Of a stretch of 64,000 nucleotides of DNA, positions 34,739 to 41,951 are shown in pieces. Position numbers and translations under genes: made by a program. Source of the DNA: Paraflavitalea sp966211765. GTDB lineage: Bacteria > Bacteroidota > Bacteroidia > Chitinophagales > Chitinophagaceae. Where the stretch lies: contig CBIHOV010000007.1 in the NCBI GenBank assembly GCA_966211765.1, positions 1-64,000 of the forward strand, in the 5' to 3' direction. Below the pieces are notes generated by a model, which saw nothing but the letters and a program-made list of their open reading frames with translations, ran no database searches and had not been told where the DNA came from. Positions within the stretch are counted from its first letter, which is position 1; each line of letters opens with the position of its first letter.

Positions 34739-35428
34739 CTATTGACTATTCACAACTACCAGCCATCTGAACGCCCATTTCCATTCAACGGAAAAGGTAG
34801 TGATTCCTGCGCTATCAAAAAGTTGTTCCCAATCATTTTTAACAAATCCTCTGGCAACAGATAAGGGTGCATCATTTTTTACGAGGTAACTTTTAGAGAA
34901 TATCCGCGTAAGCCACTGGATGGAATAATAAGCCAGTGGATGCCGGTGCAGGTCGTTGATAAAAAATCCCCGTTGGGCGTTCCTATACATCCACTGCAAT
35001 TGCGTTGTCAATTCCCGTTCCGGGAAATGGTGACAGAATAAGGAAGAAAAAATAATATCCGGTTTCACTTCAAGCTGCACATCCTTATAATCGGCCGTTA
35101 TCCATTCGCAATGGGGTAATTCTCTCTCCCGGGCCACCCTGATACAATCAGGGTTTTTATCAATACCGGTAAAAGATGCAGCAATGCCTTTTTTTTCACA
35201 CCAATGCCGGATGGCCACCAGGTTATCTCCGCCGCCACAACCCACCTCACACACTGAAATACGTTGTTGCTCCCCTACCAGCTGCTGCAATCCCGCTAGG
35301 GTAATGGCATGACCACCCAGCCAGGTATTGATGAAATCAAGTTCCTGCATATTTCTCCTGATATCCGTAAAAGGAATATCATCCCTGTCCAGCAATTCCT
35401 GCTGGTATGAACGATTGCGAAAATTCAT
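34739..35428 (-). CDS. SAM-dependent methyltransferase of the T3PKS operon
   Basis: Class I methyltransferase of 229 residues from the ATG at 35428, or 236 from a GTG at 35449 that overlaps the T3PKS stop as GTGA. Motif I VCEVGCGGGDNL binds SAM; motif II FTGIDKNPDC, and motif IV region DIIFSSLFCHHF follow. The fold and order in the operon parallel SrsB, which methylates polyketide resorcinols, so C- or O-methylation of the type III PKS product is the likely reaction. The cytoplasmic enzyme's 3' end overlaps a GTGAATAGTC motif shared with other gene ends in this window. Which start is used is uncertain. Confidence 0.85.
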   Translation of the reverse strand: MNFRNRSYQQELLDRDDIPFTDIRRNMQELDFINTWLGGHAITLAGLQQLVGEQQRISVCEVGCGGGDNLVAIRHWCEKKGIAASFTGIDKNPDCIRVARERELPHCEWITADYKDVQLEVKPDIIFSSLFCHHFPERELTTQLQWMYRNAQRGFFINDLHRHPLAYYSIQWLTRIFSKSYLVKNDAPLSVARGFVKNDWEQLFDSAGITTFSVEWKWAFRWLVVVNSQ

Positions 35429-35445
35429 TGGTTTGGATCTATTAC

Positions 35446-36546
35446 TCACATCGAAGCTACAAATGTTTCCATCGTTAATCCCGGCCCAAAAGCCGCGCCA
35501 AATACCCTTTGCTTTGTTTCTTTCTGTTGAGCAGCTGCCATTTGCTGCATCAGCTTTTTCAATACAAAGAGTATTGTAGGAGAAGACATATTCCCGTAAT
35601 TTCTCAACACATCAGCACAGGGTTGCAGTTCATCTTTGTTCAACTGCAGGCTGTCCGTCACCGCCTCCAGTATCTTTTTGCCCCCGGGATGTATGCACCA
35701 ATGCGTCACGGCTGATTGCGAAATGCCGGCCTGCTGCAATGCCCTGCCGGTTAAAGCGCCAAAATCCTCCCCTACCAATTCGGGAATATAACTGCTCAAT
35801 GTCATCAGGAATCCGGAAGAAGACAACCCCCACGACATATCCCCTTTCCCTTTTGGAATTATTTCTGAATAAAAATGATCGATCTGCAATCCTTTATGAG
35901 GATCGTTGTTGTGCGTCACCAACACAGCAGCGCTTCCATCGCCAAACAAGAGACTGGAGGCAATATTATCTACGGAAGATTCCCGTTGGAAATGCAACGT
36001 ACAGAGCTCCGTACATACAATTAATACCCTGGCCTGTTTATCAGCCTGACAAAGTGCATCGGCTATTTTGAGGGCATGTACAGCAGCATAGCAACCCATA
36101 AAATTGACGGAACTGCGCCAGGCATTCCTGGGAAGTTCCAGTAATTCTATCAATTGAAGATCCAGTCCCGGCGCACTCATACCTGTGCAGCTCACCGTGA
36201 TCAGGTGGGTAATTTCCTGCTGTTTTACTTTTCCGTCCAGACAGTCCCTCACCGCAGCAATTGATAACGGAGCAGCGTACTTTTGGTACCAGTTCATTCG
36301 TAATTCAAGGGAAGGAAAAGGCTCGAGGTTTTCCGTAGCAGGATAGAATTTCCATTCCGTTGCTGAACGGCTATAATCGGGAATAACAGAATAGCGGGTA
36401 TCTATGGCACTCTGGTGATAGAGGAACCGTATTTTACGTTTATCAGCTTCCGTAAGCGCATAAACAGCCTGCATAAATTGCATGATATCCTGCTGGCGGT
36501 GTTTAAACGCCGGTACTGCTGTGCCAATGGAGATGATCTTACTCAA
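35446..36546 (-). CDS. Type III polyketide synthase
   Basis: 366-residue chalcone/stilbene synthase-like enzyme that condenses malonyl-CoA onto an acyl starter. Triad: Cys152 (NFMGCYAAV), His286 (WCIHPGGKK) and Asn319 (YGNMSS). GFGPG-loop equivalent GAAFGPGLTMETF is at the C-terminus. There is no ATG ahead of the essential N-terminal strand (KIISIGTAVPAF); the TTG at 36546 forms a TTGA overlap with the UbiA stop and gives the standard MSKIISIGTAVP start. Another in-frame TTG at 36591 would add 15 residues overlapping ubiA. Makes alkylresorcinol, alkylpyrone or phloroglucinol-like products; the chain length cannot be read from the sequence. Confidence 0.93.
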   Translation of the reverse strand: MSKIISIGTAVPAFKHRQQDIMQFMQAVYALTEADKRKIRFLYHQSAIDTRYSVIPDYSRSATEWKFYPATENLEPFPSLELRMNWYQKYAAPLSIAAVRDCLDGKVKQQEITHLITVSCTGMSAPGLDLQLIELLELPRNAWRSSVNFMGCYAAVHALKIADALCQADKQARVLIVCTELCTLHFQRESSVDNIASSLLFGDGSAAVLVTHNNDPHKGLQIDHFYSEIIPKGKGDMSWGLSSSGFLMTLSSYIPELVGEDFGALTGRALQQAGISQSAVTHWCIHPGGKKILEAVTDSLQLNKDELQPCADVLRNYGNMSSPTILFVLKKLMQQMAAAQQKETKQRVFGAAFGPGLTMETFVASM

Positions 36547-37403
36547 ACTAATTTCCAGGTTAATAAAATAAGGAAAGCAATATTGGTACAAACCGATGCC
36601 AGCAGATTCATACGCATGGTGTGGGTAAAATCGGCTACGTTTTCATCTTTCCATACACCACCGGCCCATTTAAAGAAATATACGAGAATGGGAAGCATAC
36701 AAGTTGCCAATACCATGAATTTTGCGGATTCACCTGTATTAAAAAACAGGTAAGCCAGTAATGCCATGGCCAGGCTATATACAAAGGCTGTAAAAATAAA
36801 AGTACCCCGGTATCCTAAAAGAGCACTGATGGTGAGTACACCATCCCTTTTATCGGCTTCATGCTGGTATATCTGGGTGAGCGGATAAAATCCTCCGATC
36901 AGTAAACTGGCTGCCACCATTCCGGTTAACGGTACATCCGTCGTTTTGTTTACGCTGCAGCCGTGGTAAACCATAAAAAAAGTAACAGCTCCCTGGAAAA
37001 TGATCACAATGAGGTAACCAGCCAGGGGGTATTGTTTTAACCGTATGCCCCGGTAACTATAGGCCCGGGAAGCCAGTATATAGGCGAGGATGCAGGCTGT
37101 GAACAAATAGCCAATCCAAAGACTCAATAGCACCGCCGCCACATCCATGGCCACGCTTACCCGGAATAATTGCCGGGTGGGCTGCAGCGGATTTTTGATT
37201 CCCCCGATGCTCCCTTCATCACGATCCATATAAGAATTATAGCCGTTGCTCGACGGATACACCAATACATGCAGAATGAAAAAGATCAGCAGGGCATGGG
37301 ACCCCTGTATTTCGGGCACCTGCCCCAGGGCAAAAAGGTAAACCGGCAGCAGGAAAAAGGAAAAATGAAAGCGAAGTAATTGTATAGTAGATCGTTGTAA
37401 CAA
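36543..37403 (-). CDS. UbiA-family prenyltransferase
   Basis: 286-residue integral membrane protein with about 8-9 TM helices. First Asp-rich motif NGYNSYMDRDEGS (Mg-diphosphate binding) near residue 53-65; second motif YQHEADKRDG near 178-187. Typical of enzymes that attach a polyprenyl chain to an aromatic ring or the like. There is no ATG upstream of the first motif and an in-frame stop precedes the TTG at 37403, so a non-ATG start is required. First gene of the operon UbiA-T3PKS-methyltransferase-FAD oxidoreductase; its stop is overlapped by the T3PKS start (TTGA). Divergent from menG. The substrate could be the PKS product or another phenol. Confidence 0.9.
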   Translation of the reverse strand: MLQRSTIQLLRFHFSFFLLPVYLFALGQVPEIQGSHALLIFFILHVLVYPSSNGYNSYMDRDEGSIGGIKNPLQPTRQLFRVSVAMDVAAVLLSLWIGYLFTACILAYILASRAYSYRGIRLKQYPLAGYLIVIIFQGAVTFFMVYHGCSVNKTTDVPLTGMVAASLLIGGFYPLTQIYQHEADKRDGVLTISALLGYRGTFIFTAFVYSLAMALLAYLFFNTGESAKFMVLATCMLPILVYFFKWAGGVWKDENVADFTHTMRMNLLASVCTNIAFLILLTWKLV

Positions 37404-37464
37404 GCTATAAAAACTTATTTGTTCAATAAATATACCGATTCAGACCGGATAAACCGGCTGGCCA

Positions 37465-37633
37465 GCTCGCTTGCTGACTGTTGGGCTGACCTGCTGACTT
37501 TGGGGGCCGACCTGACCGACAATAATTGTCGCCTCATACGCCCCAAATTTGCAGACAACCTCTAGATAAGCCGTATACAAGCTGTAGATAAGCCGTAGAT
37601 AAGCTGTCTTTTATAGAGACGGCTTATCTACGG
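37465..37633. repeat. Repeat- and hairpin-rich divergent promoter region
   Basis: The 390-bp gap between ubiA and menG contains a cluster of CTGAC/CCGAC motifs (37475-37520); a perfect odd palindrome CGACAATAATTGTCG (37517-37531); direct repeats of GTAGATAAGC(C/T)GT between about 37563 and 37608; and a 17-bp hairpin, CCGTAGATAAGCTGTCT at 37593-37609 with its complement at 37617-37633 (one wobble, loop of 7). No T-tract follows, so it is not a simple terminator. Confidence 0.7.
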
Positions 37634-37779
37634 TTTATTAAAGGCTTACATTCAGGTTAATAACAGGTTAATAGTGACTGAGTTGACAATATGGAGCTAA
37701 CAAGCCGCCATCCATACACCCCGGCCATGATGACCAGGAACCGCTGCTGCTCCTGTACTGAAAACCAGCAACTTTACCC

Positions 37780-37787
37780 TAACTTTG
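37780..37787 (+). promoter_or_regulatory. Candidate -7 box for menG
   Basis: TAACTTTG, an exact TAnnTTTG match, ends only 6 nt before the ATG at 37794. The transcript would be leaderless or nearly so. Confidence 0.5.
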
Positions 37788-37793
37788 CGCTCC

Positions 37794-38546
37794 ATGTCCA
37801 AGCATTCACATGATACCATAGTGCCCTTCCAGGGATCTGAGCAAAGCAAGAAAGAGCAGGTGGCCAGTATGTTTGACCAGATTGCTTTCCGGTACGATTT
37901 TATGAACCGCTTTCTTTCCGGCGGCATTGATGTGTACTGGCGTAAACGGGCCATTAAGGAATTGATAGACCTAAAGCCGCAAGAGGTATTGGACGTGGCC
38001 ACAGGGACGGCCGATTTGGCCATCACGACCTGGAAATACCTGCAACCCAGGAAAATAATTGGCATAGATATTTCTGAGGGTATGCTCCAGCTGGGCAGGC
38101 AAAAGATTGCCAAGCTGTTGTTAAATAATCATATAGAATTGCAGAAGGGCGATAGCGAAGCAATAAATTTCCAGAACAATTCGTTTGATGCCATTACGGC
38201 CGCTTTTGGGGTACGCAATTTTCAAAACCTGGAGAAAGGACTGAGTGAGATGTACAGGGTGTTAAAACCCGGTGGAAAATTGGTGATACTGGAGTTCTCA
38301 AAGCCCCGAAAGATTTGGTTTAAAGGACTTTACAATTTGTACATGAACATTATAGCACCCCAGGCGGGGCGCTGGCTGACCAACAATAAAGACGCGTATC
38401 AATATTTAAATAAATCAGTTAAAGCATTTCCTGAAGGCGAAACATTTCTACACATTTTACAACAAGTTGGGTTTTCGGATACTTCACTAAAAAGGTTGAG
38501 TTTAGGAATATGTACTATTTATTGCGGCAGAAAAAGAGCCAGTTGA
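37794..38546 (+). CDS. menG: Demethylmenaquinone methyltransferase
   Basis: 250-residue UbiE/MenG methyltransferase that catalyses the last step of menaquinone synthesis (C-methylation of demethylmenaquinone). SAM motif I VLDVATGTADLA near residue 67; family signatures FDQIAFRYDFMNRFLSGGID near residue 28 and AFGVRNFQNLEKGLSEMYRVLKPGG near 140. Start set at the ATG at 37794; a TTG three codons upstream is also in frame but lies in the -7 box. Its last 37 nt overlap porT, as in other Bacteroidota. Functions at the cytoplasmic membrane face. Confidence 0.95.
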   Translation: MSKHSHDTIVPFQGSEQSKKEQVASMFDQIAFRYDFMNRFLSGGIDVYWRKRAIKELIDLKPQEVLDVATGTADLAITTWKYLQPRKIIGIDISEGMLQLGRQKIAKLLLNNHIELQKGDSEAINFQNNSFDAITAAFGVRNFQNLEKGLSEMYRVLKPGGKLVILEFSKPRKIWFKGLYNLYMNIIAPQAGRWLTNNKDAYQYLNKSVKAFPEGETFLHILQQVGFSDTSLKRLSLGICTIYCGRKRAS

Positions 38547-39256
38547 TACGATTGGCATACGTGCTCACTTTATTGATAGCCTGCTCATCCACCTGGGCGC
38601 AGGAAATAGAATTAAATCTTCCCAATCACGACGATAAGAAGTACTTTTTGGGTATTGGCCTGATCTATAACACCTCCCGTTTCAATATTACCCACCACCC
38701 CAGTTTTCTGACACAAGACAGTATACAGTCCATTGAGGCAGAAAATGCAGGCGGTTTTGGACTGGCAGGTATGCATACCTACCGCCTCTCCCCCCGCTTT
38801 GAAATAAGGGCTATTTTCCCCCAATTGCTGTTTTCTTATAAGAACCTCACCTATACATTAAAAACGCCCGATGCTTCCAAAGAAGAAGCTAAAGTGATGA
38901 CCAAAAGATTGGAATCGATCCTGGTAGGAGTGCCCATTCACCTTAAATTCAGGTCAGACAGGATCGGTAATTTCCGCGTATACATGTTTGGAGGGGCTAA
39001 GTTTGAATATGACCTCGCTTCCAATTCTACTGCCCGCCGGGCAGAAGGGCTGGTGAAATTGTCAAAATATGACTTTGGAGTAGAGGCTGGTATTGGATTT
39101 AGTTTTTACTTCCCGGTATTTATTCTCTCGCCTGAGATCAAATTCAGCAATGGGCTCATGAACACCCATTCCCGTGATCCGAACCTGAAATTCTCCAGCA
39201 CCATTGACAAGCTCAATTCGAAAATGATCTTATTCTCTTTAATTTTTGAGGGGTAA
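38510..39256 (+). CDS. porT: Type IX secretion system protein PorT
   Basis: 248-residue outer-membrane protein with a signal peptide (cleavage after STWAQ). Family features: NHDDKKYFLGIGLIYNTSRFNI just after the signal, GFGLAGMHTYRLSPRFEIRAIFPQLLFSYKNL, and alternating beta strands to a C-terminal LIFEG. PorT/SprT proteins are outer-membrane barrels needed for type IX secretion and, in gliding species, for motility. The gene starts inside menG in another frame, a neighbourhood seen in many Bacteroidota. It links to the T9SS cargo at the left edge of the window; other T9SS core genes are not here. Confidence 0.88.
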   Translation: MYYLLRQKKSQLIRLAYVLTLLIACSSTWAQEIELNLPNHDDKKYFLGIGLIYNTSRFNITHHPSFLTQDSIQSIEAENAGGFGLAGMHTYRLSPRFEIRAIFPQLLFSYKNLTYTLKTPDASKEEAKVMTKRLESILVGVPIHLKFRSDRIGNFRVYMFGGAKFEYDLASNSTARRAEGLVKLSKYDFGVEAGIGFSFYFPVFILSPEIKFSNGLMNTHSRDPNLKFSSTIDKLNSKMILFSLIFEG

Positions 39257-39448
39257 ACTATCGCATCACTTTGCAGGTACAACGCACTGTCACGTACCTA
39301 TGACTGTTATTTCCCCAAACTATACCACTAACCAATATACCAGCATTCGTTAATATTGATTGACCGGGCACCCCAATAAATAGCAGCATTCGCTGAAATC
39401 AGGCTATTCACATTAATGTTAAAATAAGCACATATTATGCACAAGCCA

Positions 39449-39553
39449 TTGTTATGGCTAAAAAAATATATATCTTTATATCATCATAGGATAAGGTTTA
39501 ATGGTTAATGTATTTTGATTAGTGCACCTCCCGCTAAAACGGGAGGTTTTTTT
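39449..39553 (+). ncRNA. Candidate short transcript: promoter and terminator without a gene
   Basis: Within the 352-bp gap after porT, TTG (39449-39451) is followed after 19 bp by TATCTTTA (39471-39478), a near-consensus Bacteroidota promoter. About 45 nt later comes a rho-independent terminator: ACCTCCCG (39526-39533) with CGGGAGGT (39540-39547), then seven T residues. The predicted RNA is about 65-75 nt. No plausible coding frame (only ATG GTT AAT GTA TTT TGA). It could instead be a leader or remnant terminator of porT; the upstream part of the gap shows nothing else. Confidence 0.45.
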
Positions 39554-39608
39554 GTGCCTTCTTTTAGCCTGCTCTTTTATTTACCTTTAGTCTTCAATTT
39601 TTTATACA

Positions 39609-40484
39609 GTGTATCCAAGATTTCCCAGGGAATTTGAAAATGCGCCTTCCAACGTAGTGACCTATCATTCAGGCAAGTCGGTGCTGGCCTTTTATAAGAT
39701 CATGCAAATGGTGCCCAAAACCGAAGGTTTCCTCACGGAGCACACGCTGGTTTTCATCATACGGGGCGCTAAGACCATCCACCTGGGCGATCAGGTAATC
39801 GAAGCCAGGGCCAATGAACTAATCCTGCTTAAGAGAGGCGCCTACTTCATGTCGACCTTTTTAGCCGAAAAAGATGGCTTTTCCGCCCTCATGCTTTGCC
39901 TGGATGACCATTTCCTGAGATCCTTTGTAGCAGAACATACCGACCTTAATGCGATCACCTCTTCCACTGAACATGCCCGTATGTTGGTATCCTGTTCCAG
40001 GGAGATCCTCACTGTTCGTGACACGGTGTTACAGTATATACAGCACCCACATGAGAATACTTCTAAACTACTGCAGCTAAAACTGGAAGAGCTATTCCTC
40101 TTATTGCTGGCCGGGGAGTACAAAATACCTTTCCTGCATTTTCTGCAGCAACTGTTCGATAAAAGCGATGATGCGCTGGAAATAACGATCAAAGCCAACC
40201 TGCTGAAACCCTTTGCCCTGCAAGACTATGCCAAACTGTGTGGCCTGAGCCTCTCCTCCTTTAAACGTGAGTTTGCCCGCATATTCAATACAGCCCCCAA
40301 AGAGTGGATCAATAATGAGCGTCTATTACATGCCAACCGCTTATTGGAAACGACTCCTAAAAATGTGAATGAGGTAGCCTACGAATGCGGATTCGAAAAT
40401 GTATCCTACTTTATCAAATGCTACAAAGCCAGGTTTGGCTATACACCCAAAGAAGCTACCAGGGCTAAAACTGCTACTTTTTGA
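39609..40484 (+). CDS. AraC-family transcriptional regulator
   Basis: 291-residue regulator. The C-terminal AraC HTH pair (about 200-285) is clear: FALQDYAKLCGLSLSSFKREFARIFNTAPKEWINNERL, then VNEVAYECGFENVSYFIKCYKARFGYTPKEA. The N-terminal half is an AraC-type effector-binding cupin-like region (IIRGAKTIHLGDQVIEARANELILLKRGAYF). The start is a GTG at 39609; the first ATG (about residue 32) would cut the N-terminal strand. Transcribed toward the propeller-SRPBCC gene 55 bp downstream, which it may activate. Effector unknown. Confidence 0.9.
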   Translation: MYPRFPREFENAPSNVVTYHSGKSVLAFYKIMQMVPKTEGFLTEHTLVFIIRGAKTIHLGDQVIEARANELILLKRGAYFMSTFLAEKDGFSALMLCLDDHFLRSFVAEHTDLNAITSSTEHARMLVSCSREILTVRDTVLQYIQHPHENTSKLLQLKLEELFLLLLAGEYKIPFLHFLQQLFDKSDDALEITIKANLLKPFALQDYAKLCGLSLSSFKREFARIFNTAPKEWINNERLLHANRLLETTPKNVNEVAYECGFENVSYFIKCYKARFGYTPKEATRAKTATF

Positions 40485-40519
40485 ACTGATTTTGCTATCA
40501 CTACCGGGGCACTCCTGAA

Positions 40520-40527
40520 TAGTTTTG
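40520..40527 (+). promoter_or_regulatory. Candidate -7 box for the propeller-SRPBCC gene
   Basis: TAGTTTTG, an exact TAnnTTTG match, 12 nt before the ATG at 40540. This suggests that the gene is transcribed separately from the AraC regulator. Confidence 0.45.
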
Positions 40528-40539
40528 TAAAAATTATTT

Positions 40540-41889
40540 ATGAGACCCATGCTGTCAACAGGCTTACTTATAATCGGAGCGCTTATTCTTACTATTTCTT
40601 CCCAGGCACAACAAAAGATCAATACAGGCAGGTTTGTGCAATATCCCGAAAGTGTGGTCACAGATGGTCTGTATTACTATATAGCAGATATTGGCAAGCA
40701 ACTTAACCCCACTGAAAAGGATGGCGATGGCGTCATCTGGAAAATGGACAAAGCAGGCCAACAGGTTGGTGACAGTGCTTTTGTAAAGGGGCTACATGCG
40801 CCCAAAGGGGCCGTTATCAACAATGGGATACTTTTTGTAACCGATATAGACCGGGTGGTGGGATTTGATCTCCGCACCCGACAAAAAAAATATGAGATCG
40901 ATTGTTGCAGTGCCCTGGGCTGCGTTTTACTCAATGACCTGGCCGTTAAAGACAAGCAAACCCTGTTTGTATCTGCCATGGATATCAATAAGATCTTCAT
41001 CATCCACCTGGCCACTAAACCCCAGGTTGGGGAACTGGTGTTAACCAACCCCATTAAAGGGCCAAACGGACTGGCCTGGGACGCCCGGCAAAACAGGCTC
41101 TATGTCTGTAGTTTTATTTTTGGTGATACACCTGCCGGCGAATTGGGTTTCATTGATCTAAAAGCCGCTCCCCGGCAGTTTACCCGCATCATAGACCGTC
41201 GCGGACATTATGATGGCATAGCCATTGCTGATGATTCCATGGTGGTGGTATCGGACTGGGTAGCTTTTGAAAAAAAGGGATTGTTAATCGCCGTTTACCC
41301 CGCCACCCAGCAAGTGGTGACCATCAACCAGGAGCCCGTTGCAGGGCCTGCAGATTTCATCCTCACACCACAGGGAGAGCTGATCGTTCCGGAAATGATG
41401 GGATCTGCTATTCTTAAATATACGCTCACTACTAAAACAAAACATATGGCAAATAAGACAGCACCTGCTTTACAAAACAAAGAGCTCAAAGTAAGTATTA
41501 CCGTAAATGCATCCACCGCTACAGTGTGGCAGGCATTAACAGACCCAGCCATCATTGAGCAATACTTTTTTGGCTCAAAAGCCCAATCAACCTGGAAGGA
41601 AGGCAGCCCTGTTACTTTTACCGGAGAGTGGAAAGGACAGACCTACCAGGATAAAGGCACCATCCTGAAAGCAGTACCCAATAAAATACTGCAGCATACT
41701 TATTGGAGTTCTATGGGCCAACTGGAAGATATACCTGAAAATTACATCATCGTTACCTACCGGCTGGAAGGTGATGATCAACATACCGAGTTGTCTGTAA
41801 CTCAAGATAAGAGTACCAATGAGGAAGAATCAAAAGGGTTATGGAAAACTGTATTGGAAAACCTGAAAAAGACCGTGGAACGGAAATGA
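40540..41889 (+). CDS. Exported SMP-30/NHL-like propeller fused to an SRPBCC (AHSA1) domain
   Basis: 449-residue protein with signal peptide (MLSTGLLIIGALILTISSQAQ). Residues about 30-300 form a six-bladed SMP-30/gluconolactonase-like propeller (GLHAPKGAVINNGILFVTD, GPNGLAWDARQNRLYVCS, GPADFILTPQGELIVPEM). Residues about 310-449 are an SRPBCC/AHSA1 domain (KVSITVNASTATVWQALTDPAIIEQYFFG, TYWSSMGQLEDIPENYIIVTYRL). The two halves meet at an internal ATG (41445, MANKTAPALQNKELKV) that looks like the native start of a stand-alone AHSA1 protein, so this may be a gene fusion by loss of a stop codon. AHSA1-type domains are normally cytoplasmic, so export would be unusual. Function unknown. Confidence 0.82.
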   Translation: MRPMLSTGLLIIGALILTISSQAQQKINTGRFVQYPESVVTDGLYYYIADIGKQLNPTEKDGDGVIWKMDKAGQQVGDSAFVKGLHAPKGAVINNGILFVTDIDRVVGFDLRTRQKKYEIDCCSALGCVLLNDLAVKDKQTLFVSAMDINKIFIIHLATKPQVGELVLTNPIKGPNGLAWDARQNRLYVCSFIFGDTPAGELGFIDLKAAPRQFTRIIDRRGHYDGIAIADDSMVVVSDWVAFEKKGLLIAVYPATQQVVTINQEPVAGPADFILTPQGELIVPEMMGSAILKYTLTTKTKHMANKTAPALQNKELKVSITVNASTATVWQALTDPAIIEQYFFGSKAQSTWKEGSPVTFTGEWKGQTYQDKGTILKAVPNKILQHTYWSSMGQLEDIPENYIIVTYRLEGDDQHTELSVTQDKSTNEEESKGLWKTVLENLKKTVERK

Positions 41890-41951
41890 AAAATAGATTA
41901 TATATCGCTTACTAAAGGGATTATGTAATAGCCCGTTTCTCTATTAACTTC

